Of a DNA stretch of 64,000 nucleotides, positions 1-8,984 are shown one piece after another. Source of the stretch: Betaproteobacteria bacterium (GTDB lineage Bacteria > Pseudomonadota > Gammaproteobacteria > Burkholderiales > Ferrovaceae); NCBI GenBank assembly GCA_028866015.1, contig JAGWIW010000007.1, forward strand, positions 1-64,000. Direction: 5' to 3'. A program made the position numbers and the translations under genes. The notes beneath the pieces are model-generated. The model ran no database searches. It worked only from the letters and a program-made list of their open reading frames with translations, and was not told the origin of the DNA. Each line of letters opens with the position of its first letter. The first letter of the stretch is position 1.

Positions 1-1166
1 GGCATGAACGAATCATGCATGGCGTTTACCGCACCGCAGGACGCCAGCGTCGTGATGGTGGCAAACAGTCCGGAGTCGGCAATGCCGAAACGGGTTTCCT
101 TGCCTTCCAGGTTGCCGGACCCCGCATCGACTCCCAGCGCTGTCAGCAACGGATTGGCCTGGTTCTCGAAATGCATGGCAGCCACGGCCATAACCACAAA
201 CAGCAGCGTCATGGCGGCCAGCACGGCCCAACCCTGGCGCATGTCGCCCACCATCCGTCCGAAGGCCAGGCAGAGCGCTGCCGGGATCAGGAAAATGGAC
301 AGCATTTGCACGAAGTTGGACAGCGGCGTGGGGTTCTCGTAAGGGTGGGCGGAATTGGCATTGAAAAAGCCGCCGCCATTGGTGCCCAGCATCTTGATGG
401 CTTCCTGGGACGCTACCGGGCCCATGGGCAGGGTCTGGGTCTGCGTGCTGGCCGGCTCCGTGACGGGATTGCCCTTGTCATCCTTGATGGGCTGTCCGGC
501 TGCATCGACTTTGGGGTTGTCGTATTTCGTGACTTCCAGTGTGGTGACGGCCTTATACCCTTCAAAATTCTGGATCGTACCCTGGCTTACAAGAAACAAG
601 GCAAACAGGAAGGAGAGGGGCAGCAGCACATAAAGTGTCACGCGCGTCAGGTCCACCCACAGATTGCCGATGGTGGCGGCGGTGTGGCGCGCGAACCCCC
701 TGATGAGCGCGATCACCACGACGATGCCCGTGGCGGCCGAAAGGAAGTTCTGCACCGTGAGCCCCAGCATCTGCACCAGATATCCCATGGTGGATTCCCC
801 GCTGTAGCCCTGCCAGTTGGTGTTGGTGACAAAGCTCAGCGCCGTGTTGAAGGCGGAATCGGGGCTCACGTTCGCCATGCCTTGCGGATTGAGCGGGAGC
901 CACTGCTGCAGGCGTTGCAGGCCGTATACGGCAAGTGCCCCGAGGCCGTTGAACAGGATGAGGGCCACGGCATACGACAGCCACCCCATTTCCTTCTCGC
1001 GTTGGATGCCGCAAACGCGGTAGATCGATGACTCAATAGGACCACCAAAGTGCAGAACGCGGCTTTGGCCTTCCATGACTGCAGCCATGTAACGTCCAAG
1101 TGGACCGGCCATGGCAAAGAGCAGGGCCAGGAAAAGCAACAGCAGAATCCAGGCGTGCGGTGTCAT
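1..1166 (-). CDS. kdpA: Potassium-transporting ATPase subunit A, partial (3' end beyond the window)
   Basis: KdpA is the K+-selective membrane channel subunit of the KdpFABC P-type ATPase, used for high-affinity potassium uptake. I translated the minus frame from ATG at 1166: about 388 residues are present, starting MTPHAWILLLLLFL, with several hydrophobic segments and the KdpA-type stretch TNTNWQGYSGES followed by a TNGGGFFNANSAHP segment (selectivity-filter-like GGGFFN). The reading frame is still open at base 1, so the C-terminal third and kdpB/kdpC must lie to the left. Its start overlaps the kdpF stop (ATGA), so the two are translationally coupled. Confidence is high from sequence style and operon order. 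Confidence 0.96.
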   Translation of the reverse strand, partial: MTPHAWILLLLFLALLFAMAGPLGRYMAAVMEGQSRVLHFGGPIESSIYRVCGIQREKEMGWLSYAVALILFNGLGALAVYGLQRLQQWLPLNPQGMANVSPDSAFNTALSFVTNTNWQGYSGESTMGYLVQMLGLTVQNFLSAATGIVVVIALIRGFARHTAATIGNLWVDLTRVTLYVLLPLSFLFALFLVSQGTIQNFEGYKAVTTLEVTKYDNPKVDAAGQPIKDDKGNPVTEPASTQTQTLPMGPVASQEAIKMLGTNGGGFFNANSAHPYENPTPLSNFVQMLSIFLIPAALCLAFGRMVGDMRQGWAVLAAMTLLFVVMAVAAMHFENQANPLLTALGVDAGSGNLEGKETRFGIADSGLFATITTLASCGAVNAMHDSFM

Positions 1167-1255
1167 GAAAATTTCTCCGGAAAAAACAGGGCAGCGAGCA
1201 GATAAACGAACAGGCCCAGGGCGACCAGGGCGCTCAGGAGAAGGATCAGGCTCAT
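1163..1255 (-). CDS. kdpF: Potassium-transporting ATPase small subunit KdpF (30 aa)
   Basis: This is a 30-residue peptide, MSLILLLSALVALGLFVYLLAALFFPEKFS in content, made of one membrane helix with the F-x-P-E-K/R end typical of KdpF, the lipid-like stabilising subunit of the Kdp complex. It starts inside the stop of the upstream 31-aa peptide and its own TGA overlaps the kdpA ATG, so all three are coupled. An upstream in-frame extension to 1354 exists but would overlap the preceding peptide completely; the short start at 1255 matches the family length. Confidence 0.9.
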   Translation of the reverse strand: MSLILLLSALVALGLFVYLLAALFFPEKFS

Positions 1256-1347
1256 CGCGGCCCGCCTCGCAGAGCGCCACAGCCCAAGGCCAGCAGTACG
1301 GTCAGCCCGAGGAAGAGCAGGATTCCCGCAAGGTAGAAAAGGTCCAT
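1252..1347 (-). CDS. 31-aa membrane peptide preceding kdpF
   Basis: A short frame starting with ATG at 1347 (preceded by a GGGAG ribosome-binding sequence) encodes about 31 residues beginning MDLFYLAGILLFLG, a single predicted membrane helix ending in RGGPR. Its TGA overlaps the kdpF ATG. Similar tiny hydrophobic ORFs commonly precede kdpF in proteobacteria and have no assigned function (known from family context). A TTGACA-like element at 1384-1389 on the minus strand might belong to the kdp promoter, but the spacing to any -10 is poor. Coupling to kdpF makes translation plausible; function is unknown. Confidence 0.65.
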   Translation of the reverse strand: MDLFYLAGILLFLGLTVLLALGCGALRGGPR

Positions 1348-1475
1348 GTCGCACTCCCGGTTGGATTATTGGATGGGAGCTATTGTCAAAGCCAGCGGCG
1401 CAAGATGTCGCAAAAAAGCAGGGAAGGGGTGTTAAATTTTTATAAACGGGACGGTGCTTTCCCCAGCAAGCGGGC

Positions 1476-2078
1476 TCAGGATTTTTTCCAGGCCAGAATT
1501 TGAGGCGCCTTGCGGCTGGTGGACGGAATCTTCCCGCTGGGGTACCCCACTGCGATCGGGGAAAACGCTTTGTAGTCCTGGGGGATGCCCAGTTCTGTTT
1601 TGATCGCCGGCGTGTTGAGCGCCGCCTGGGCCGAGCCGATGACGCAACTGCCGAGCCCCAGGCCGCAGGCGGCCAGCATCAGGTTTTCCGCGGCAAGCCA
1701 GCAATCCGCATCAGAAAAGGGGAGGTCGGGTTTGGCGCAGATCACGATCAGGGTGCCGGCATCGTGGAATATGTTGAACTGGGGGTCAGCGAAAGTTTTC
1801 ACTGTGCGCGCATTGCCGGGGCCGGCCTGGTGCAATAGGCGGTCCAGAAAGAGGGGGCGGGCCACATCGGATAACCGTTTCAGCCAGAGCGGATCCTGTA
1901 TCACCACAAACGCCCACGGTTCCTGGTGCATGGCCGTGGGTGCCCGTACCGCCGCTTCCAGCAGGGTGCGGATTTCAGATTCAGATACAGGGCGGGGGGC
2001 ATAGGTCCGCACGGAATGGCGAGCCAGGATCGCCTGGAAAATGGTCTGGTCCCCGCAACTTGCTTCGGCTGGTTTCAT
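1476..2078 (-). CDS. Nitroreductase family protein
   Basis: This 200-aa protein belongs to the FMN-dependent nitroreductase fold: the N-terminal block ILARHSVRTYAPRPVSESEI and the following AAVRAPTAMHQEPWAFVVI are the usual FMN-binding segments, and the C-terminal half has the ACGLGLGSCVIG motif plus GYPSGKIP. Such enzymes reduce nitro compounds, quinones or flavins using NAD(P)H; the substrate cannot be told from sequence. The start at 2078 is preceded by an AAGGAGGCTGC ribosome-binding sequence. It is likely monocistronic, lying between the kdp operon and the response regulator. A perfect inverted repeat lies just upstream (2115-2132). Confidence 0.85.
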   Translation of the reverse strand: MKPAEASCGDQTIFQAILARHSVRTYAPRPVSESEIRTLLEAAVRAPTAMHQEPWAFVVIQDPLWLKRLSDVARPLFLDRLLHQAGPGNARTVKTFADPQFNIFHDAGTLIVICAKPDLPFSDADCWLAAENLMLAACGLGLGSCVIGSAQAALNTPAIKTELGIPQDYKAFSPIAVGYPSGKIPSTSRKAPQILAWKKS

Positions 2079-2114
2079 GAGCAGCCTCCTTGTGGTTTAA
2101 GGAGACAGTAGGCC

Positions 2115-2132
2115 TTTCCGGGATTCCGGAAA
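2115..2132. repeat. Inverted repeat upstream of the nitroreductase gene
   Basis: TTTCCGG-GATT-CCGGAAA is a perfect 7-bp inverted repeat with a 4-base centre. It sits about 40 bases before the nitroreductase start and 15 bases after the response-regulator stop, both on the minus strand. No T-run follows it in either direction, so it is more likely an operator or mRNA hairpin than an intrinsic terminator; which one is unknown. Confidence 0.5.
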
Positions 2133-2146
2133 ATCCGTATGAACCC

Positions 2147-2767
2147 TTAGGCCGGCGGAGGGGTGGGCGAGTTTTCGGCGATGCGCGCGAGTTCCAGCAA
2201 ATTGGTGGCGCCGGTTTTGTGCATGACCCGGGCGCGGTGGATTTCCACGGTGCGGTGGCTGATTTGCAGGCGCTGCGCGATTTCCTTGTTGGTAAAACCG
2301 GCCACGGCCAGCGTCATCACATCATGTTCGCGTGAGGTCAGGCTGGCCAGTCGCTCCTGCATTTCGCAATTGACCGCGTCGTGGGCGCGCAGTCGCTCGT
2401 CCTGGCGCAGGGCTTCCTGTACCCGTTCCAGCAGCAATGTGCCATCAACCGGCTTGGTGAGATAGTCCAGAGCACCGGACTTGATGGCCTTCACCGACAT
2501 CGGAATGGTGCCGTAGGCGGTCAGGAAAATCACCGGAGGATGCCTCCCCTTGGCCTGCAAGGCCTGGTAGACGGCCACTCCGTCCATGCCGGGCATATGG
2601 ACGTCGAGGATCACGCAGCCTTCGCAGTTTTCACTGCAGGAAGCGAGAAAGGCTTCGCCGCTGGCAAATTCGCTCGCGGTGTAGCCGGCCGTTTCAAGCA
2701 GCATGATCAGGGAATGCCGCACGGCTTCGTCGTCGTCCACCACATAGACTCTTTGGTTTTTTTTCAT
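2147..2767 (-). CDS. FixJ/NarL-type response regulator
   Basis: A 206-aa two-component response regulator. The receiver domain (about residues 5-120) shows the acidic pocket VVDDDEAV, the phospho-acceptor Asp in VILDVHMPGMDG, the conserved Thr in FLTAYG and Lys in LTKPVDG. The C-terminal LuxR-type helix-turn-helix (about 140-200) carries LTSREHDVMTLAVAG and TNKEIAQRLQISHRTVEIHR. The start at 2767 is chosen because it begins the canonical MKKNQRVYVVDDD and its ATG overlaps the TGA of the upstream kinase, giving a coupled pair. Target genes are unknown; the FixJ architecture suggests control of respiratory or oxygen-linked genes, which is inference. Confidence 0.92.
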   Translation of the reverse strand: MKKNQRVYVVDDDEAVRHSLIMLLETAGYTASEFASGEAFLASCSENCEGCVILDVHMPGMDGVAVYQALQAKGRHPPVIFLTAYGTIPMSVKAIKSGALDYLTKPVDGTLLLERVQEALRQDERLRAHDAVNCEMQERLASLTSREHDVMTLAVAGFTNKEIAQRLQISHRTVEIHRARVMHKTGATNLLELARIAENSPTPPPA

Positions 2768-3876
2768 GGGGATACCGGCAAGGTGAGGTGAAATTGGGCA
2801 CCCGGCAGACAGTCGTTCTCCAGCCACAGGTGCCCTCCGTTGGCCTCCACCAGGGAGCGGCTGATGGCAAGGCCCATGCCGATGCCGCTTGATTTGGTGG
2901 TGAAGAACGGGTCAAACAGCCGCTTGCGCTGGTCCGGACTGAAGCCGGGGCCATTGTCGGCGACGGAAACCTGAACCAGGGGTTCATCGGGGAGGGAGCG
3001 GGTGTGTACTGTGAGCATGGGATCCGCGATCCGTCCCGATTCCATGGCTTCGATGCCGTTGTGAAACAGGTTGAGCAATGTCTTCTGGATGTGAGTGCGA
3101 TTGGCCTTGACCGGCGGCAGGTCCAGCTCCAGCTCCAGGTGTGAATCCACCTGCAGGTGATGTTCCGCACAGGCGGTGTCCAGCATCTCGCGAATCTCGC
3201 GGTTGATGTCGAAAATCTCCGCAGGGCATTCGCTCATGTTGAGAAATGCCAGCAGTTCGCGAATCGATTCGCCGGCCCGACGCGTTTGCAGTTCGCAGCC
3301 GGCAACGGCCTGCCTGAGACGTTCGGGGTTGGGGGAGTTTCCGTCCAGCATGAGCAGGGCCGATTTGCTGTAGGAACTGATGGCCAGCAGGGGCTGGTTG
3401 AGTTCGTGGGCAATGACTGCGGCTGTTTGCGCGGCCACATGCACTTTTTGCAGCGCATCCATTTCGCGCCGTTTGACCAGCAGGTCGCGTTCCAGCTGCT
3501 TGCGGGAGCTGATGTTGTGCACCGTGGCGAGGGTGAAGGCCTGCCCGTTGGCGTGGAGGGGGGAGAGGCTGATTTCAGCGGGAAATTCCTCGCCGCTGCT
3601 TTTGAGGGCAACGAGCTCCAGACCCAGCCCTGCGGTCCGGCGATGGGGGTCGCGTCCGTAAGCCTGGCGCAGTTCGCGATGGTGCAGACGGAAGCGCTGG
3701 GGCATGAGGCATTCCACGGACTGTCCATCCAGCTGGGATCCGGAACGGCCAAACATTTCCTGCGCCGCGGTATTGGACAGGGCGATTCGGCCTTCGGCAT
3801 CGATCAGCAAAAGGGCATCTGCCGCCGCGTCAAACAGCCAGCGGAATCCCAGTTGGTCGAAAAATCCGTTTTCCAT
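2764..3876 (-). CDS. FixL-like PAS sensor histidine kinase
   Basis: A 370-aa soluble histidine kinase with no membrane helix, so cytosolic. An N-terminal PAS domain (about residues 10-120, DAAADALLLIDAEGRIALSN onward) precedes the phospho-acceptor segment AVIAHELNQPLLAISSY (His in HELNQP, FixL/TodS style), the N box LLNLFHNGIEAM, the G1 box VADNGPGFS and G2 GIGMGLAIS. It presumably phosphorylates the overlapping FixJ-type regulator. A GTG at 3906 would add ten residues; I prefer ATG 3876 because it leads straight into the PAS domain. No haem ligand can be asserted. AT-rich -10-like hexamers (TATAAT/TATAGA) lie around 3950-3975 on the minus strand. Confidence 0.9.
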   Translation of the reverse strand: MENGFFDQLGFRWLFDAAADALLLIDAEGRIALSNTAAQEMFGRSGSQLDGQSVECLMPQRFRLHHRELRQAYGRDPHRRTAGLGLELVALKSSGEEFPAEISLSPLHANGQAFTLATVHNISSRKQLERDLLVKRREMDALQKVHVAAQTAAVIAHELNQPLLAISSYSKSALLMLDGNSPNPERLRQAVAGCELQTRRAGESIRELLAFLNMSECPAEIFDINREIREMLDTACAEHHLQVDSHLELELDLPPVKANRTHIQKTLLNLFHNGIEAMESGRIADPMLTVHTRSLPDEPLVQVSVADNGPGFSPDQRKRLFDPFFTTKSSGIGMGLAISRSLVEANGGHLWLENDCLPGAQFHLTLPVSP

Positions 3877-3978
3877 GGCATTCCATGCAGTCGGACACGC
3901 GTTCACCCGGACTTGCCATTGCGAAATTCCCGGCTGACCTCACATATCTATAATGCAGTTTATATTATAGTAACAATA

Positions 3979-4002
3979 GAAAAAAGCGGGATATCTGTCC
4001 CG
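3979..4002 (-). terminator. Intrinsic terminator after glgP
   Basis: Read on the minus strand, CGGGA-CAGATA-TCCCG forms a 5-bp hairpin followed directly by CTTTTTT. It lies about 50 bases past the glgP stop and ends the tal-gnd-zwf-glgP transcript before the FixL-like promoter region. Confidence 0.75.
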
Positions 4003-4052
4003 TACTTAAGGAGGAAACAACCTGATATTGCCGGTCGGGAAGTGATCACGCC

Positions 4053-6524
4053 TCAGGCATGGTGCTTGTGGTGCACGTTCCAGATTTCATCGGCGTATTG
4101 GGATATCGTGCGGTCACTTGAAAAGTGGCCCATGTGCGCCACGTTGAGGATGGCTTTGTGCGCCCAGGAGTCCGGGTCCTGGAAGTGGGCATCCACGGCT
4201 TCCTGGGCGTTGATGTAGGCGGCATAGTCGGCCAGCAACAGGTAGAAGTCGCCTTGCAGCAGGCTGTCCACCACGGGTTGATGGCGGTGGGGATCGTCCG
4301 GTGAAAAAAAGCCGGAGGAAATCATGTCGATCACTTCCTTCAGTTCGGCATTGGTTTGGTACAGTTCACGCGGCCGGTAGCCGTTTCTGCAGGCTTCCAC
4401 CTGTGCAGCGTCCATGCCGAAAATGAACAGGTTGTCCTCTCCCACGGCTTCCTGGATTTCGATGTTGGCCCCATCGAGGGTACCGATCGTGAGCGCCCCG
4501 TTCATGGCCAGCTTCATGTTGCCAGTCCCGGACGCTTCGGTTCCGGCCGTGGAAATCTGTTCGGAAAGATCGGCCGCCGGAATGATGTCGAGGGCGGTTG
4601 AAACGTCGTAATTGGGGATGAACACCACCTTGAGCTGACGGTGCATGGCCGGATCGTTGTTGATGATGTCGGCCACATCGTTGATGAGGCGGATGATGCG
4701 CTTGGCCATGACGTAGCCCGGCGCCGCCTTGCCGCTGAAAATAACCGTGCGCGGAGAAAGCCCTGGTGCGTCGCGACGGATCCGGTTGTAGCGGGTCACC
4801 ACATGCAGCACGTTGAGCAGTTGTCGCTTGTACTCATGGATGCGCTTGATTTGCACGTCGAACAGGGAATCCGGATCGACCGCAATGCCCAGGCGACTGT
4901 GGATGAGTCCGGCCAGTCGGGTTTTGTTGGCGTGTTTGACCGCCATGAATTTTTTCCGGAATTTCGGGTTTTCAGCCAGGGGGGCCAGCCGTTTCAGTTC
5001 GGCCAGGTCGCGCACCCAGCCGTCGCCAATGTGCTCTGTGATGAGTTCGCTCAAAAGCGGATTGGCCTGTTCGATCCAGAGGCGGGGGGTGACGCCATTG
5101 GTGATGTTGATGATGCGCCCCGGAAAAAACTGGTCGAAATCGAAGAAGATGGATTCCCTCATCAGCTGGGTGTGGATGGCAGAAACCCCATTCACCCGGT
5201 GACTGCCCACAATGGCCAGATGTGCCATGCGCACGGTGCGCTCGCCGTCTTCCCCGATGATCGACATGCGGCGCAGCACATCGTGGTCTCCGGGGTAATG
5301 GTGCATCACATCCTTGAGGAAGCGGAAGTTGATTTCGAAGATGATCTGCATGTGGCGCGGCAATACGCGCTCGAACAGCCGCACAGGCCAGGTTTCCAGT
5401 GCCTCCGGCATGAGGGTGTGGTTGGTGTAGGAGAACACGCGTCGGGTGATGTGCCAGGCTTCATCCCATCCCAGGTGATGGGCGTCCATGAGCAGCCGCA
5501 TCAGCTCCGGAATGGACACGGAAGGGTGGGTGTCGTTGAGCTGGATGGCCACCTTCGACGGGAGTTCAGAAAAATCGCTGTGGTAGCGCTGAAAGCGGTG
5601 CAGGATGTCCTGCAACGAGGCGCTCACGAAAAAATACTGCTGCTTGAGGCGCAGTTCCTTCCCCATGGAGGTGGTGTCGTCGGGATAGAGCACCTTGGAC
5701 AGGTTTTCCGATTCGTTCTTGTCTTCCACGGCCTGGATGTAGTTTCCCTCGTTGAACAGGTGCAGATTGAAATCGCGCGTGGCTTTTGCAGTCCACAGCC
5801 GCATGTTGTTCACGACGTCGTTGCCGCGACCCGGAATAGGTGTGTCAAAGGCCATGGCCATGACTTCTTCGGCATCGGCCCAATGGGTGCAGTGGCGCCC
5901 TTCCTCATCCACATATTCCATGACCCGTCCGAAAAACTTTACGGGATAGAGCACCTCGGGCCTTGGGAATTCCCACGGGTTGCCGTAGCGAAGCCAGTTG
6001 TCCGGGTGCTCCACCTGCTCGCCGTCAATGATGCGCTGGTTGAACATGCCGTATTCGTAGCGGATGCCGTAGCCGTAACCGTGTACCCCGAGCGTCGCCA
6101 GGGAATCCAGGAAGCAGGCGGCAAGCCGACCCAGCCCGCCGTTGCCGAGCGCGGCATCGGGTTCGATTTCACGCAGTTCATCCAGGTCGAGCCCGAGGTC
6201 CTCGAACAGCTTGCGGCACTCTCCGAGAAATCCCAGGTTGGACATGCCATTGATGAGCATGCGTCCAATCAGGAACTCCAGGGAAAAGTAGTACACCCGC
6301 TTGGCATCGTCCCGATAATAGCCGCGCATGGTCTCCATCCAGCGCTCTGCCAGACGATCCCGCACCATGTACGCGATGGCATGGAACCAGTCGCGCTCGG
6401 TGGCGGTGATGGGGTCCTTGCCCACGGTGTAGGAGAGTCGGTTGGCCAGGGAATGGCGCAGGGTGGCGGGATCGCAGCCCAGTTTTTCGTAATGGAACAC
6501 GATCGATTTTGTGTTTTTTTTCAT
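4053..6524 (-). CDS. glgP: Glycogen/alpha-glucan phosphorylase
   Basis: An 823-aa GT35 phosphorylase, normal length for the family, which releases glucose-1-phosphate from glycogen. Diagnostic segments are the N-terminal YYFSLEFLIGRML and NGGLGRLAACFLDSLA, the central VAIQLNDTHPS, the VFIPNYDVSTA phosphate site region and the pyridoxal-phosphate lysine in EASGTGNMKLAMNGAL, followed by TLDGANIEI. It starts at ATG 6524, 32 bases after the zwf stop, and is the last gene of the tal-gnd-zwf-glgP operon. The arrangement suggests stored glucan is fed to the oxidative pentose-phosphate route, though a phosphoglucomutase is not in the window. Confidence 0.97.
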   Translation of the reverse strand: MKKNTKSIVFHYEKLGCDPATLRHSLANRLSYTVGKDPITATERDWFHAIAYMVRDRLAERWMETMRGYYRDDAKRVYYFSLEFLIGRMLINGMSNLGFLGECRKLFEDLGLDLDELREIEPDAALGNGGLGRLAACFLDSLATLGVHGYGYGIRYEYGMFNQRIIDGEQVEHPDNWLRYGNPWEFPRPEVLYPVKFFGRVMEYVDEEGRHCTHWADAEEVMAMAFDTPIPGRGNDVVNNMRLWTAKATRDFNLHLFNEGNYIQAVEDKNESENLSKVLYPDDTTSMGKELRLKQQYFFVSASLQDILHRFQRYHSDFSELPSKVAIQLNDTHPSVSIPELMRLLMDAHHLGWDEAWHITRRVFSYTNHTLMPEALETWPVRLFERVLPRHMQIIFEINFRFLKDVMHHYPGDHDVLRRMSIIGEDGERTVRMAHLAIVGSHRVNGVSAIHTQLMRESIFFDFDQFFPGRIINITNGVTPRLWIEQANPLLSELITEHIGDGWVRDLAELKRLAPLAENPKFRKKFMAVKHANKTRLAGLIHSRLGIAVDPDSLFDVQIKRIHEYKRQLLNVLHVVTRYNRIRRDAPGLSPRTVIFSGKAAPGYVMAKRIIRLINDVADIINNDPAMHRQLKVVFIPNYDVSTALDIIPAADLSEQISTAGTEASGTGNMKLAMNGALTIGTLDGANIEIQEAVGEDNLFIFGMDAAQVEACRNGYRPRELYQTNAELKEVIDMISSGFFSPDDPHRHQPVVDSLLQGDFYLLLADYAAYINAQEAVDAHFQDPDSWAHKAILNVAHMGHFSSDRTISQYADEIWNVHHKHHA

Positions 6525-6556
6525 GGAATGCTGGGTCCGTTTTCAGGTTGGCCTTG

Positions 6557-8062
6557 CTAGAAAGCGCGCAAATCCGCTCCATCGATGTCAAGCGAATGCC
6601 GCCAGAACTGGTCGTCCCGATCAAACAGGCGATAGGTGCCGCGCGGTCCCCAGCTGCCGGCCGGGTAACCGTTGATGAAATCTCGCTCCATGGACCAGAC
6701 CTTGATGATGGGGTCGACCACACGCCAGGCCGCTTCCACCTCATCGATGCGCAGAAACAGCGAATGGTCGCCGTGCATGACGTCCAGCAGCAGTTCCTCG
6801 TACGCGTCGTAGTCGGCTTCTCCGTCCTTGCGATAGGTGGCATCAAGGCTCAGGGTTCGTGTTTTCAGTTCAAGGCCGGGTGCCTTGACCTGCATTTCCA
6901 CCTTCAGGCATTCGTCGGGCTGGATGCCCAGCATGATCCAGTTGGCCTGGGGCGGCCCCTGGCGCGAGGCCCGCAACAGGTCCTGCGGCGGATTCTTGAA
7001 GCGGATGGAGATGGCCGAACTGTTGCTGGCCATGCGTTTTCCGGTGCGCAGATAGAACGGCACACCGGCCCAGCGCCAGTTGTCGATGAACAGCTTGAGC
7101 GCGGCATAGGTTTCGGTGACGCTGTCAGGAGCCACACCCGGTTCCTCGAGGTAGCCGCAGACCGCCTGGTCGTTTACCAGGCCGCTTTCGTACTGTCCCC
7201 GAAATGCGTGGGCATGCACAGCATTTTGCGGGATGGCCCGGATGGATTTGAGGACTTTGACTTTCTCGTCACGCAGGTTTTCAGCCGCCATGGACACGGG
7301 CGCTTCCATGGCCACAATGGCCAGCAGTTGCAACAGGTGGCTCTGGATCATGTCGCGCAGGGCACCGGCGCCTTCGTAGTATTCGGCACGCCCCTCGATC
7401 CCCTGGGTTTCGGAATGGGTGATCTGCACGTGATCGATGTAATGGCGGTTCCAGAGGGGTTCCATGAGCACGTTGGCGAAGCGGAACACCATGACGTTCT
7501 GCACGGTCCCTTTGCCCAGATAGTGATCGATTCGAAACAGCTGCTGTTCCTGCAGGTATCTGGACAGTCCGTTTTGCAGGGTTTGCGCGCTCAGCAGGTC
7601 ATAGCCGAACGGTTTTTCAATGACCACGCGCCGCCAGCCGGCTTCTTCGTGCAGCAGCCCGCTCTTGCCCAGCCCTTCCACCACATGAAGGTAGTCGGCC
7701 GGGCGCACGGCCATGTAGAAAATCATGTTGGGCGGAAACCGCCCGCCGTCGTGCAGCTTGGTGCGAAGCTGCTCGTAGGCCGGGCTGTCTCCGGGGGCAA
7801 TGGAATGGTAATGCAGGCGTGGCTGGAAGCGGGAGAACACGGCCGGGTCAAAGCTGTCCGGTTGCTGTTGGTGCAGCAGCTCGGCCACGGCCGAATGCCA
7901 TTCGCTGTCGCTGTGCACCGCGAAGTCCACCGCCACGATCGCCATGCGCTCCGGCAACCGCCCGGCCGCTTCCAGCTGGAACAGGGCGGGCAGCAGCTTG
8001 CGCCGCGCCAGGTTGCCGCCGGCGCCGAAGATGACCAGGGTGCAGGGATCGGCGTCAGTCAT
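6557..8062 (-). CDS. zwf: Glucose-6-phosphate dehydrogenase
   Basis: A 501-aa NADP-dependent enzyme that oxidises glucose-6-phosphate to the lactone, the first oxidative pentose-phosphate step. The N-terminal nucleotide-binding motif [18 protein letters not shown], the EKPFGYD segment and the active-site block [14 protein letters not shown] are visible. The block is unusual: the family consensus after HYLGK is nearly always E (or Q/K), here it is G, read clearly from the codon GGG. ATG 8062 overlaps the gnd stop by 8 bases; in-frame starts at 8080 (ATG) and 8089 (TTG) are possible. It lies between gnd and glgP in one operon. Confidence 0.96.
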   Translation of the reverse strand: MTDADPCTLVIFGAGGNLARRKLLPALFQLEAAGRLPERMAIVAVDFAVHSDSEWHSAVAELLHQQQPDSFDPAVFSRFQPRLHYHSIAPGDSPAYEQLRTKLHDGGRFPPNMIFYMAVRPADYLHVVEGLGKSGLLHEEAGWRRVVIEKPFGYDLLSAQTLQNGLSRYLQEQQLFRIDHYLGKGTVQNVMVFRFANVLMEPLWNRHYIDHVQITHSETQGIEGRAEYYEGAGALRDMIQSHLLQLLAIVAMEAPVSMAAENLRDEKVKVLKSIRAIPQNAVHAHAFRGQYESGLVNDQAVCGYLEEPGVAPDSVTETYAALKLFIDNWRWAGVPFYLRTGKRMASNSSAISIRFKNPPQDLLRASRQGPPQANWIMLGIQPDECLKVEMQVKAPGLELKTRTLSLDATYRKDGEADYDAYEELLLDVMHGDHSLFLRIDEVEAAWRVVDPIIKVWSMERDFINGYPAGSWGPRGTYRLFDRDDQFWRHSLDIDGADLRAF

Positions 8063-8969
8063 GGCGGGCCTGGATGGCATGTCCGCCAAACCCCTGGCGC
8101 ATCAGGGCCAACAGGCGGGAGGCAAAGCCGCGGCTGTCGCGACTCTGGACGCGCATGAACAGGGCGAGCGTCAGGATGGGGGCGGCCAGGCCCTGTTCCA
8201 CGGCTTCCACGGCTGTCCAGCGTCCTTCACCCGAGTCAGCCACCACCGGCGCCACGCTCTCCAGATGGGAGTCGTTTTGCAGTGATTGGGCTGTGAGGTC
8301 CAGAAGCCAGCTGCGTACCACCGAGCCGTGGCGCCAGAGCTCGGAAATCTGCGCCAGGTCGAGCGGGAACTCGCGCTTGTTTTCCATGAGGGAGAACCCT
8401 TCGGCCAGTGCCTGCATCATGCCGTACTCGATGCCGTTATGGATCATTTTCACGAAATGTCCGGAACCCACCGGACCCACGTGAGCCCAGCCGCGGTCAG
8501 GTTCCGGCGCCAGTGCCTTGAGTACCGGTTCGAGCTGGGTGGCCACCGCATCAGATGCGCCCACCATCAGGCAATAGCCGTTTTCCAGCCCCCAGATGCC
8601 GCCGGAAGTGCCTGCATCCATGAAGCCGATGCCTTTTTCCTGCAGCAGGGTGCCATGGCGCTGGCTGTCGCGGTAGTAGGAATTGCCGCCGTCCACCACC
8701 ACGTCCCCGGGAGAAAGCAGCTGGGCCAGTTCGTCCACCTGGCCTGAGGTGGGGGCGCCGCTGGGCAACATCAGCCAGACGATGCGGGGCGCACCGAGCT
8801 GGCTGACCAGGTCGGTGACGGAAGCAGCCGCTCCCACGCCGGTTTCGCGCGCAAGGCGCTGCAGCGCGGCGGCGTCCCGGTCGTATCCAACCACTTCAAA
8901 GCCCTGGCGGCGCAGGCGCGTGGCCATGTTTGCCCCCATTTTCCCCAGTCCGATCATGCCGATTTTCAT
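8055..8969 (-). CDS. gnd: 6-phosphogluconate dehydrogenase, short decarboxylating form
   Basis: This 304-aa enzyme oxidatively decarboxylates 6-phosphogluconate to ribulose-5-phosphate. It has the Rossmann motif [19 protein letters not shown], the substrate-binding [26 protein letters not shown] and the catalytic [17 protein letters not shown]. At about 300 residues it belongs to the short YqeC/GntZ-type class rather than the 470-aa E. coli Gnd class; members of that class often prefer NAD+, but cofactor choice here is inference. It is 15 bases downstream of tal and overlaps zwf. Confidence 0.95.
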   Translation of the reverse strand: MKIGMIGLGKMGANMATRLRRQGFEVVGYDRDAAALQRLARETGVGAAASVTDLVSQLGAPRIVWLMLPSGAPTSGQVDELAQLLSPGDVVVDGGNSYYRDSQRHGTLLQEKGIGFMDAGTSGGIWGLENGYCLMVGASDAVATQLEPVLKALAPEPDRGWAHVGPVGSGHFVKMIHNGIEYGMMQALAEGFSLMENKREFPLDLAQISELWRHGSVVRSWLLDLTAQSLQNDSHLESVAPVVADSGEGRWTAVEAVEQGLAAPILTLALFMRVQSRDSRGFASRLLALMRQGFGGHAIQARHD

Positions 8970-8984
8970 GTGTCCTTGCTCCTC

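Noticed and set aside
4641-6560. 639-aa open frame opposite glgP
   Set aside because: It lies wholly antisense to a highly conserved phosphorylase; His/Val/Gly-rich composition is typical of GC-rich shadow frames.
6509-8158. 549-aa open frame opposite zwf
   Set aside because: Antisense shadow of a real enzyme gene with no recognisable domain.
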